Of a DNA stretch of 64,000 bases, positions 17,804 to 26,073 are shown piece by piece; within the stretch, counting starts at the first letter, position 1; each line of letters opens with the position of its first letter. The DNA comes from Methanomassiliicoccaceae archaeon UBA71 (GTDB taxonomy: Archaea; Thermoplasmatota; Thermoplasmata; Methanomassiliicoccales; Methanomethylophilaceae): NCBI GenBank assembly GCA_002504405.1, contig DARO01000012.1, forward strand, positions 124,001-188,000, written 5' to 3'. The position numbers were made by a program, and so were the translations under genes. The notes beneath the pieces are model-generated. The model ran no database searches. It worked only from the letters and a program-made list of their open reading frames with translations, and had not been told where the DNA came from.

Positions 17804-19753
17804 TCACCTAAAGTATCCCTCTTGTACCTTTGGATTACCAGATGATAAGAGGTATGTCCTTGATATTATCGGTTCGATTATCGGTAATGAGTTTTTCGTA
17901 ATTTCACGGTCATGTGAGAGAATAATAACCTGATTGCTAATATTCGGATATAGTTCATGAATTAAGTTCTGGACATGGATTGAATCCATGCGGCCTAAGG
18001 GAGAATCGATTATTATTGGTAGTTTGGATTTAGAGAGTCCTGTTAAACTGTATATAACAGAATACATTAGAATTCCTTTCTCTCCCTCTGATATCCATTC
18101 AACATCTATTTCTGAACTGTCATATCCTTCTAATGTAATGTTATAATCCGGATTTATGTGGATATACCGCACCATATCCTCTTTGTTTTTTAACCTCCCA
18201 TATATCTCATTAAGTCTTTTTTCAAAAACCTGGATTCCATTTTCAGAAGCTATATCACTGCGTGTACGAATCAGATCCATGAGTTCATCGATATTTTGTA
18301 CCGCATGTTGGTCCCGGTCCGAAAGAATGAGACTGCGCTCTTCTCTGGAAAGTTCGCGACGTGCTTGCTCTAAATCTTCATTTTTAGCTTGGATACTTCC
18401 TATCTTTTGAGACACTTTTTCTTTGATTGTTTCCAGTTTAACCATCAGTGTTGATAATTGTTCATCAAAATCGGTACTTACATCGTCTTTGTAACGTGAT
18501 GCATCCCGCTCTAGTTTATTTTTCTTAAACATTAAATTTTCACGTTCATAAAGGTACTTAATGAATGTGTATTTCTCTTCTCCCATTTCAATTTGGGCTC
18601 TTAGGTCATTAATTTGTCCCGCTGTAAGGTCTAATATTGCATTCATATTTTGATTATCATCTGTATGTATAGGAAGATACGATTCAAGAAATACGACTAA
18701 ACGATCTATCTCGTTATCAGAGAAACCATTGTTGTGCATTTCGGGTACAATCTGGTTTAGTTTTTTCTTGATATAGTTATTCAATATGTTCCGATTATTG
18801 GAATCGTTTTCTCTGTCAGCGGCATCTAGAGTTTCAATTAGGATTTTCTTGAGTATCAAACGAATTAGAGGTCCATATGCGAAATCATATACTTTTTCAG
18901 ATACAGCAGACAATTCTGTTGTTATTTCCTTAAGATTATTGGCAGCTAATTCACGCTCAGAGTTTTTAATTCCAATAATCCTATTATATTCCGTTTTCAT
19001 AGTCTCTATATCAAATTCTATGGAGGTTTTTTCTGTTTCTAATGTAGACAGATCATAATTTAACTTGCCGACTTCAGACTCAAGAGAATTAATTCTTTCA
19101 TCGAGTGCTTTCATTCTCTTTTTAACTGAGGGTTTAATATCATTACGAAGAAGGTGCCGCCTAACTTCTGCAAGATCTGTAGAAAGAACATCCAATTTGG
19201 AAATACCAGTAATATCGCGAATGGCTGTTCTTAGATAATTGGAAGAATCATTTGAAGCAATAGTGTCACGGATTTTTTCTCCATCGAAGAAAAAGTATCT
19301 GGAGATATGTGCTGGAATGATGTGTTGAATGTAATATTCCCAGTAATTACGTTCGATCAATTCTACCTCTTTTCCATCTTTTGTAAGAGACAGTTGTTCG
19401 ATGATCTTATCATTCTCTGTTGATCTGTGAGTAAAACTGCGACGTATCGTTAATCTCATTCCTTCTTCTGAATCATCTAGTTCTACATCCATTTCGATGT
19501 ACATTGACTCATCCGTGTGATGTTTAGACCACATTTTAGAGACATACATCTGATATTTGGAATCAGACATTGGATTTCCATTTACTTTTGGTCCGTATAG
19601 ACAAAATTTGATAGCTTCTGAGAGGGAGGTCTTACCTGAACCGTTCATTCCTCCAACAAGAATAACATTTTTGCCAGGTGTTGTGGAGAAATTAAATTCA
19701 TTGAATCCTGGATAATTTTTAAAATTGACAATACGAAGCCCCGTTATAATCAT
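17804..19753 (-). CDS. dndD: DNA sulfur modification ATPase DndD (SMC/Rad50-like)
   Basis: ATPase of the phosphorothioation complex. 649 residues. Walker A GGMNGSGKTS lies near residues 34-43 after the family start MIITGLRIVNFKNYPGFNEF. A long coiled coil spans about 190-480. The ABC signature WISEGEKGILMY and Walker B LPIIIDSPLGRMD are near the C-terminus, followed by ILSHDREI. YFFFDGEKI after the Walker A region is typical for DndD. Its ATG overlaps the dndC stop by 4 bases (ATGA), so the two are translationally coupled. Confidence 0.93.
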   Translation of the reverse strand: MIITGLRIVNFKNYPGFNEFNFSTTPGKNVILVGGMNGSGKTSLSEAIKFCLYGPKVNGNPMSDSKYQMYVSKMWSKHHTDESMYIEMDVELDDSEEGMRLTIRRSFTHRSTENDKIIEQLSLTKDGKEVELIERNYWEYYIQHIIPAHISRYFFFDGEKIRDTIASNDSSNYLRTAIRDITGISKLDVLSTDLAEVRRHLLRNDIKPSVKKRMKALDERINSLESEVGKLNYDLSTLETEKTSIEFDIETMKTEYNRIIGIKNSERELAANNLKEITTELSAVSEKVYDFAYGPLIRLILKKILIETLDAADRENDSNNRNILNNYIKKKLNQIVPEMHNNGFSDNEIDRLVVFLESYLPIHTDDNQNMNAILDLTAGQINDLRAQIEMGEEKYTFIKYLYERENLMFKKNKLERDASRYKDDVSTDFDEQLSTLMVKLETIKEKVSQKIGSIQAKNEDLEQARRELSREERSLILSDRDQHAVQNIDELMDLIRTRSDIASENGIQVFEKRLNEIYGRLKNKEDMVRYIHINPDYNITLEGYDSSEIDVEWISEGEKGILMYSVIYSLTGLSKSKLPIIIDSPLGRMDSIHVQNLIHELYPNISNQVIILSHDREITKNSLPIIEPIISRTYLLSSGNPKVQEGYFR

Positions 19754-21051
19754 TGGTCCTTTCCCTCATTAGTCGATACCATCTGATTCATCGTGTATTC
19801 CTGAATGACTGTCTCCAGTTTTTTGTAGATGCCTACACGTTTGGAGAGATCTGACATATCGTCCTCAATGGTTAACAGACGTCCCAATAATTTCTCCAGA
19901 TCATCTTTTTCTTGGAACTTTGTCGAATCGTCGTTGACGTTGACTACACCACCATCATACATCCATAGATATTCAATGGCCCGAATTTCTTCTGGACTAA
20001 TTAGTTCTACATCTGGAATGTATTTCCGTAGATCTTCTTGTATTCCTAGTAATTTTTTCAATAGGTAGTGTCTAGTTTCTAGAGTAAATGGACCCAGGAC
20101 TGCATGGTTGCGATGAGTATCATGGTCCAAGTGTTTGTCTGTATAATCTGCCACGAACTTATCAATTCTCTGATTTTTACGATAAGGCTCTCTGCATTTA
20201 GGGTCATCACGCATTATTTTCAATTCATCACGGAATTGTTTCAGCGGAATGTATTCAAAATGCCCATCTTCAATCAGGCTCTGGATAGCACGATCTTTTT
20301 CTACAACAGTACAACACCAACAACCAAATCTGCTATGTCCAGAAGGAGGGGAGGATTCATCAAGGATGAAAGCAACTTCTTCATCATTCTTTTTATGATA
20401 CATTGATTTTAGAGTTTTATTGTCATCTCCCCATGGTGAGGAATTTGACATTAGATAATCCCATACTTCTGATTCATCAAGATCTTCAATAGGGGTGTAA
20501 ACAAATGCACCATCGATGTTTGTATGCTTTCTAAGTTTAGAATTCTTGATTTCATGCTTTGCCATGGTTTGAGATCTGCTGGCACTTTCAGATTTTCTAG
20601 CTCCTAGAAGTATTATTACTTCACCATTTTGAGATATTCTGGTACAGATGTATTTGTTCATCGGTTTTATTTTCAAACGATCTGTACACCAGCGGAACCA
20701 CCGATTTGGTGCGGGATATCCGCGACCAATCATATTAACCCAAAATGTGTCTGTAATGTCTGGACGAAGCATTTCCACATAGAGCGGGATCCCATCTTTT
20801 TCAGCAGTGTCGCTGATCATTTTGCATACATTTTTTTGACGAATTCCTACTACTGGAGCTTCAACCATCGTATCTGATGAAAGAACATACACGGGTTTTG
20901 TTCTCTCTGATGATGGCATAGACAAAAGCATGTTGTACACGAGTTGTAATGTACATGTAGAATCCTTTCCGCCGCTGAAACCAACTACCCAAGGTCTTTT
21001 GTCTGCCTTATATTGTTTTTCAAGCTCAGCCAAGATTGTTTCAGGATTCAT
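19750..21051 (-). CDS. dndC: DNA phosphorothioation protein DndC (PAPS-reductase-like)
   Basis: ATP-pyrophosphatase that activates DNA for sulfur insertion. 433 residues. The PP-loop SGGKDS is at 26-31. GRGYPAPNRWFRWCTDRLKIKP and HSRFGCWCCTVVEKDRA supply the conserved cysteines of DndC. The PAPS-reductase core covers ~1-330 and a helical tail follows. It is the first gene of the dndCDE operon, 60 bases after the PLD gene's stop in the same direction. The cysteine desulfurase DndA that feeds sulfur to this protein is not encoded nearby. Confidence 0.93.
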   Translation of the reverse strand: MNPETILAELEKQYKADKRPWVVGFSGGKDSTCTLQLVYNMLLSMPSSERTKPVYVLSSDTMVEAPVVGIRQKNVCKMISDTAEKDGIPLYVEMLRPDITDTFWVNMIGRGYPAPNRWFRWCTDRLKIKPMNKYICTRISQNGEVIILLGARKSESASRSQTMAKHEIKNSKLRKHTNIDGAFVYTPIEDLDESEVWDYLMSNSSPWGDDNKTLKSMYHKKNDEEVAFILDESSPPSGHSRFGCWCCTVVEKDRAIQSLIEDGHFEYIPLKQFRDELKIMRDDPKCREPYRKNQRIDKFVADYTDKHLDHDTHRNHAVLGPFTLETRHYLLKKLLGIQEDLRKYIPDVELISPEEIRAIEYLWMYDGGVVNVNDDSTKFQEKDDLEKLLGRLLTIEDDMSDLSKRVGIYKKLETVIQEYTMNQMVSTNEGKDQ

Positions 21052-21111
21052 AGGTCTCTCTCACAAACTCAATTTGGACGGTAATGACAATCCAGTATAT
21101 TGAGATCTGGG

Positions 21112-22071
21112 TCAAAAGACTGTTTTAGGTTCTTCCTCTATTTTATGCCGGTTGACATTATAGATAACGTGGGTATAATTTGGTCTCCATACACGGTATT
21201 GATTGTACAATTCTGGAATCCAGGAATATAGAGTCTGGGTTATTTCTAAACCATTGTCACAACTAGTGTCACAATAATGGATTTTTACCCAATTTTTACA
21301 CTCTCCAAATCTACGGCCACTGTCTGATTCGTCTATAAACTGAAGAAAATCCCTAACTATGGGGATTGTATCAAACTTTAGTTTCATAGATTCAAGAAAG
21401 TCTTCATACGTATCTTCATCACACAGTCCAAAACGAGTCCAATCAATTGAGGCCTCTTTGCTGATAACTTCATCTGATTCATTCGTGGCGGCTTTCCACA
21501 TAGCCCTGGGTGTATTGGAAAAAGGAAGACTTTCTACAGACATGCCATCTTCTAATAGTATATATCCACGAATTGGCTTGATTTCTACTTTTGGTTGATT
21601 CATCAACCAATTGTTTACTTGTTCATATAGAGGATCATCAACCAGTATGGATTTTGAAATAATGTCAGATATAATGTCAAGCTCCTCTTTAGATGGAATC
21701 TTGTCGATCATTGTCTCTATATTGGATTTTTTATTAATTCCAAAACCTGCTTTAGTACAGTTTGCACTCCCTATAGACAACACAGATTCATCAAAAAGAT
21801 ACATTTTTGCATGAATCTGATTATTTATCCGGAGTTCATAACCATATGACTTGCAGACCTCGTATAATGACACGTCCGAATATCCTTGCATTAAATGATC
21901 TGGACGCCACGATGTGACGACGGTTATTTTTCTAATATGTGTGGATTCGATTAAAGATCTGAACAAATCTACGGTGATGAAAGGGGAGATGACGGTGATT
22001 GATTCTTTAGCATTTTGAAAGTATGAGCAGATCCTTTCACCGATGTGACTGTTGTAGATGCAGTCACTCAT
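21112..22071 (-). CDS. Phospholipase-D-fold nuclease, putative Dnd-linked effector
   Basis: About 319 residues. One HKD motif is visible: IHAKMYLFDESVLSIGSANCTKAGFG (His-x-Lys, Asp, then GS.N), enough for a dimeric PLD-type nuclease. The N-terminal fold includes ITVISPFITVDLFRSLI and TVVTSWRPDHLMQGYSD. The C-terminal ~150 residues (VEIKPIRGYILLEDG...) look like a separate domain that I do not recognise. The start at 22071 sits inside the stop of the ATPase gene (overlap about 8 bases); further ATGs up to 22095 are possible. The tight packing suggests it acts with the ATPase and helicase upstream. Confidence 0.83.
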   Translation of the reverse strand: MSDCIYNSHIGERICSYFQNAKESITVISPFITVDLFRSLIESTHIRKITVVTSWRPDHLMQGYSDVSLYEVCKSYGYELRINNQIHAKMYLFDESVLSIGSANCTKAGFGINKKSNIETMIDKIPSKEELDIISDIISKSILVDDPLYEQVNNWLMNQPKVEIKPIRGYILLEDGMSVESLPFSNTPRAMWKAATNESDEVISKEASIDWTRFGLCDEDTYEDFLESMKLKFDTIPIVRDFLQFIDESDSGRRFGECKNWVKIHYCDTSCDNGLEITQTLYSWIPELYNQYRVWRPNYTHVIYNVNRHKIEEEPKTVF

Positions 22072-23920
22072 CATCTTCATAGATTTCATCACCATTTAGA
22101 TTTTTGACCATCTTACCCCATTCATTTCTATTGTTAATTGGGCTTCTTTTGTTATTTTGTATCCCAATGTCTTCAACCCTTGCCCAAGAAGCCAATAGCA
22201 TTTTCATGGAATCATAAACATCTTCTAGCAATGCATAGGTCTCTTGATCAATATTTTCTCCTGGAGTTCTACGTTGTTCATCCATGAAATCAAAAATTCT
22301 GAAAAGCTGATGATACATTGGGTGTGCTGTATTCAACATGATTACTATTGCACCTGCATTAAAACGTGGGACAAAGAATGCATCTTCATTGGGTAATTTT
22401 GCACGCACAAAGTGGTATTTGTAATGATTTGTGATGTATCCTTCTATGATTTGATTAATTTCTTCTTTTGAGACACCATAGTTGGTATAGTTCTCAATAA
22501 GCTCTTTTTGTTTTGATTCCATAGAAAGTTCGGCTTCTTCTTTGTCACTGTAACCTTCCGAACCTTTTTGCTTCATTAGCTCTGTATTCTCGGTAGCTCT
22601 CTTTTCAACATCAGTAGGTTTAACTTTTGTTTTGCTGCTCCTTTTCCCTTCGCCACTCGGTACGATCTCATAAGCATCTTTGATCATTTTTGCGATGGTT
22701 TCTGACAAATCAATCATGATCAAAGTTGCACTATCTTCAAGATTCAGGCGGGCTCTTGCTTCTTCCTTGGATTCTCCCTCGAGTTTGAAGTCATCTATTG
22801 TCTTTCCCCAACAATTCAACAGGTTGTTGGCATGTTGCTTATCGTTAGTAACTCCAAATAATTCATCCAAATCAGAAGAGAACTGGATTTCTAGCCCCCA
22901 CCATCTATTTCTAGGATCTTTGGTAGTACTTATAGAAGAAGCCCAATCTGAAACAAGTTCCAATTCTCTTCCTTCACGAACAATACTTACACCAGTGTTT
23001 TTTAGAGCATGTTTTCCATATTCTTTAGCTCCTGCCTGATCTGTTTTATTGATCAATTTACGGATTTCCTCTCTAGCAACACTGCTTTTGATAATGATCT
23101 GTGATTCAATATCTCCGTAATGAATTGTTTTGGGGACCTCTCCAACTATTTCAAACATGGGGTTTACTGGAGGGTTTGCGTCTACCACAGATGTGTTCTC
23201 CATGAGGTATAAGGGGTCAACAGCGCGGAATTCTTTTGGCTCTCCTTGCTCAGCACATGTGTCTGTATCTACAACGTGGTAAAGAATACGAATTCTGTTG
23301 TCGGCAATCCAATACCTGTACATACGTCCGACTAGAAATTCTACATTCTCGAATAGCGATCTGGATGACCTCCAATTGATTCTATCTAAGCATGACCAGG
23401 ATACTATTGTTCCAGATTCTTTTTCTTTATCTACATAGTTGATGAATGGTATTGGAATTACGGTATGAATCGGCTCAGGTATTCTGGCACCCTCTTCTCT
23501 CCAAACTTTATCTGAGATGTCAAAACCAGTACAATACGCAGATTCAACTCCATCTTGCCATGACCATACCTTCAGCACTTTTCCTTGAGATATGGATGCC
23601 TGAGGGAGACCTACACCATATCTTCCCAATGATTTCTTTTTATTGAAGTTGGTTCCTTCACCGAAAAGAAGTGCAGAACGCAGTAGTTCTGGATCCATTC
23701 CACATCCGTTGTCTACAACTGATATGCGAGCAATATTCTCGCGTGTTCTTGATGTTACAATCTCACGCCTGATCTCTACAACAACATGAATTTCAGTTGC
23801 ATCAGCCTGAATGGAATTGTCTATGATTTCCCCTAACGCATATCCTGTGTTTTTGTAGCCAGTGCTTCTAATTGAGTTGATAAACTCAGAACCGCCCATT
23901 AGACTGTATGTTTTTTCCAT
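22064..23920 (-). CDS. GHKL (Hsp90/MORC-like) ATPase
   Basis: 618 residues. The Bergerat ATP site is intact: GEIIDNSIQADATE (N box), VVDNGCGMDPELL (G1), and LGRYGVGLPQASISQG (G2) in the first ~130 residues, followed by an S5-like domain. Prokaryotic MORC-type ATPases are found in restriction-like gene clusters with SF2 helicases and nucleases, and this neighbourhood (helicase 10 bases upstream, PLD overlapping downstream) fits. A charged segment around 430-490 (KRSSKTKVKPTDVEKRATENTE) is probably a linker. It likely clamps DNA or signals to the nuclease; that part is inference. Confidence 0.85.
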   Translation of the reverse strand: MEKTYSLMGGSEFINSIRSTGYKNTGYALGEIIDNSIQADATEIHVVVEIRREIVTSRTRENIARISVVDNGCGMDPELLRSALLFGEGTNFNKKKSLGRYGVGLPQASISQGKVLKVWSWQDGVESAYCTGFDISDKVWREEGARIPEPIHTVIPIPFINYVDKEKESGTIVSWSCLDRINWRSSRSLFENVEFLVGRMYRYWIADNRIRILYHVVDTDTCAEQGEPKEFRAVDPLYLMENTSVVDANPPVNPMFEIVGEVPKTIHYGDIESQIIIKSSVAREEIRKLINKTDQAGAKEYGKHALKNTGVSIVREGRELELVSDWASSISTTKDPRNRWWGLEIQFSSDLDELFGVTNDKQHANNLLNCWGKTIDDFKLEGESKEEARARLNLEDSATLIMIDLSETIAKMIKDAYEIVPSGEGKRSSKTKVKPTDVEKRATENTELMKQKGSEGYSDKEEAELSMESKQKELIENYTNYGVSKEEINQIIEGYITNHYKYHFVRAKLPNEDAFFVPRFNAGAIVIMLNTAHPMYHQLFRIFDFMDEQRRTPGENIDQETYALLEDVYDSMKMLLASWARVEDIGIQNNKRSPINNRNEWGKMVKNLNGDEIYEDDE

Positions 23921-23929
23921 TATCCCGCC

Positions 23930-25528
23930 TCAATTCCAATCTTCATCCCAGTGGCTGTAAGCCTGAATGACGCTACCATATCCTGAAAGGTCCGTATCTG
24001 CAACTGTAATTATCTCTGAATTTTCTGTACCGCCCATAGCAGGGCCTCTCAATCCGCGCCCTACCATCTGTGAATACAAGATTAGGGACGTTGTTGGACG
24101 CGCAATAACGACACAATCTATGGTTGGGATGTCCACGCCGGTTGTTAGAACTCCAAAATTGCACATAACAACAGGGCTTTCAGATTCATTTTTAAAAAAT
24201 TCAATGCTTCTTTTACGTTGAAAGGGGTCAGTGTTTGATGTAACAACAAAAGCTTTTTGTCCATTCATTTTGAGTCTGAATGTTAAGTACTCAGCACTAT
24301 CAACAGATGCAGCAAAAATCAATATTTTCTTGTGTCTTTTTACCAAAATAGCATTTAGTGCAGCATCCAAGATAACTTCATTTCTTTTTGAATTTGATCC
24401 AATTGCTTTTAAGATGTTAATCCCATAATCATCTTCGGATTCTTCTACGTTTATGCCTGCTTTTGTTGTCAATTGAGTGAATGTGGGTTTGGACAAGTAT
24501 CCTTTTTCATACAAGTAAGCGATTGGAGTTCTATATCCATTGATTTTTATTTTTATAATGTTCGAATTAAAAAGTTCGATGAGTTTGTCCGTTTCTTCTG
24601 AGCTAGTTCTTCCGGGGGTGGCAGAGAGGCCTACAAAGGCACATTTTTCACTATACATCCGGATTTTTCTTACCATTTGTAGGTATGTATCTGCAACTGC
24701 CTGATGGGCCTCATCAAATACAAGTAAAGTTAATTTTTTGGAGATATCATTCAAAAAAGATACGTGATTTTTTTGATATATCCATAGTTTAGAAAGTCCT
24801 GCCACGATCAGCCCATCGTTAATTTCTGTGTAGGGATGTTTTTCATAAAATCTACTTACTGTAATAGAACGATCACCTAGATGGGACCATGCCCGTTTAA
24901 ATTCCGAGACTGCCTGTTCACATAGTTCTTCGCTGTATGCTAGCCATAGTACTACTGCAGGTCCTTCCGTTAAAACTCTGACAATCAAATTCATTGCAAC
25001 ACGTGTTTTTCCAGAGCCTGTAGGCATCTGAATCATTAGACTGTTGTTGTTTCCATGATAACAGTCCATGGCTCTAGATAGGACGTCTCTCTGATAATCA
25101 TACAATGGGTACTGAACGCCTGTTATTTCTTCAAAATCGGGGAGTTCTTCTTTCTCATCTTCTGTCGGAATCGGTTGATTAAAAAAAGTAAATAACAATC
25201 TTTCTTTAGATGAGTTTTTAACAAACGTCGTATTAATGAGTGTCTTCTGAGGGGTGGTATCTAGAGGCTCTTTAATGAAGTTAACTAATTGTAAAGCCTC
25301 ATTATCACGAAGGTGCTGAATTATGATCCTTCTTTTTGTTTTATTTCTAAGTAATTCGGGCCCATGCATTTCTATTGCAAATTGAGCACAGATTGCAATA
25401 TAATCATCATTAGGTTCAACTGTATTTTTAATAGAATTATACAGAGTTTCACCTAAAATCACATCCCAGCCGTAATTAATACGTTTTAATACCACATTCA
25501 GGGAGACCATGCAAGTGGGAAACGACAT
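23930..25528 (-). CDS. DEAD/DEAH-box SF2 helicase of the Dnd island
   Basis: 532 residues. Motif I MPTGSGKTRVAM, motif II FDEAHQAVAD, motif III LSATPGRTS, and motif VI QMVGRGLRGPAMGG are all present, so an active ATPase is expected. The type III/I restriction R-subunit style helicase is preceded by ~140 residues of unrecognised N-terminal domain (FPTCMVSLNVVLKRINYGWDV). It is the first gene of a five- to six-gene minus-strand run (helicase, GHKL ATPase, PLD, dndC, dndD, dndE). The 122-base AT-rich gap before 25651 carries divergent promoters. Confidence 0.88.
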   Translation of the reverse strand: MSFPTCMVSLNVVLKRINYGWDVILGETLYNSIKNTVEPNDDYIAICAQFAIEMHGPELLRNKTKRRIIIQHLRDNEALQLVNFIKEPLDTTPQKTLINTTFVKNSSKERLLFTFFNQPIPTEDEKEELPDFEEITGVQYPLYDYQRDVLSRAMDCYHGNNNSLMIQMPTGSGKTRVAMNLIVRVLTEGPAVVLWLAYSEELCEQAVSEFKRAWSHLGDRSITVSRFYEKHPYTEINDGLIVAGLSKLWIYQKNHVSFLNDISKKLTLLVFDEAHQAVADTYLQMVRKIRMYSEKCAFVGLSATPGRTSSEETDKLIELFNSNIIKIKINGYRTPIAYLYEKGYLSKPTFTQLTTKAGINVEESEDDYGINILKAIGSNSKRNEVILDAALNAILVKRHKKILIFAASVDSAEYLTFRLKMNGQKAFVVTSNTDPFQRKRSIEFFKNESESPVVMCNFGVLTTGVDIPTIDCVVIARPTTSLILYSQMVGRGLRGPAMGGTENSEIITVADTDLSGYGSVIQAYSHWDEDWN

Positions 25529-25650
25529 GGCAATTACTTAATTTTATTTCGAATAAAGCTACAGCCTCAGAAATTGTTGGTTGCTATCGCAATATTATAA
25601 TGCATACATAGACGGTAGATTCAAAGTTACCATTACCATAACCTATTTTA
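25529..25650. promoter_or_regulatory. Divergent AT-rich promoter region of the Dnd island
   Basis: Lies between the minus-strand helicase and the plus-strand Nudix gene. TTTTATTTCG at about 25541 and TATTATAATG near 25593 are TATA-like; it is the only divergent promoter in the island. Confidence 0.55.
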
Positions 25651-26073
25651 ATGGAAGTCTCAGCAGCCATTCTTACTGATGGCACCAAGGTTATCTGTTT
25701 CAAGAAAGGTATGTCTAAACACGACTATTTAACAGATCACTATGAATTCCCCGGAGGAAAACTTGAATTGGGAGAATCGCCTAGTTTGGCACTTATAAGA
25801 GAACTTGCTGAAGAACTCAGTTATGCTGTCAATGACGATTCTCTCGAGTATTATGACGATGTGGACTTTGACTACGAAGATTTCACTGTGAAACTTCACT
25901 ATTTTATCATTAGAGACTCCAATCCAAAGTATGAACTCAAGGAACACAAGGAAGCGATCTGGGTTGATGTCGATAATTTGAACAAACTGGAATGGGTTGG
26001 TGCTGACCTTGTGATCGTAAAGCAGCTGATGAACGATTTTGGTGGTGGCAATAATGAAACAGCTCGTTCTTGA
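25651..26073 (+). CDS. Nudix hydrolase (MutT-like)
   Basis: 140 residues. The Nudix box reads GGKLELGESPSLALIRELAEEL, matching Gx5Ex7REUxEExGU. MutT-like enzymes hydrolyse modified nucleoside triphosphates such as 8-oxo-dGTP. The stop lies 20 bases inside the following helicase frame, so the two are coupled. Nudix genes next to PLD-helicase proteins of the DUF3427 type recur in bacterial genomes. In a defence island it might remove a modified nucleotide or a signal nucleotide; that is inference. Confidence 0.85.
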   Translation: MEVSAAILTDGTKVICFKKGMSKHDYLTDHYEFPGGKLELGESPSLALIRELAEELSYAVNDDSLEYYDDVDFDYEDFTVKLHYFIIRDSNPKYELKEHKEAIWVDVDNLNKLEWVGADLVIVKQLMNDFGGGNNETARS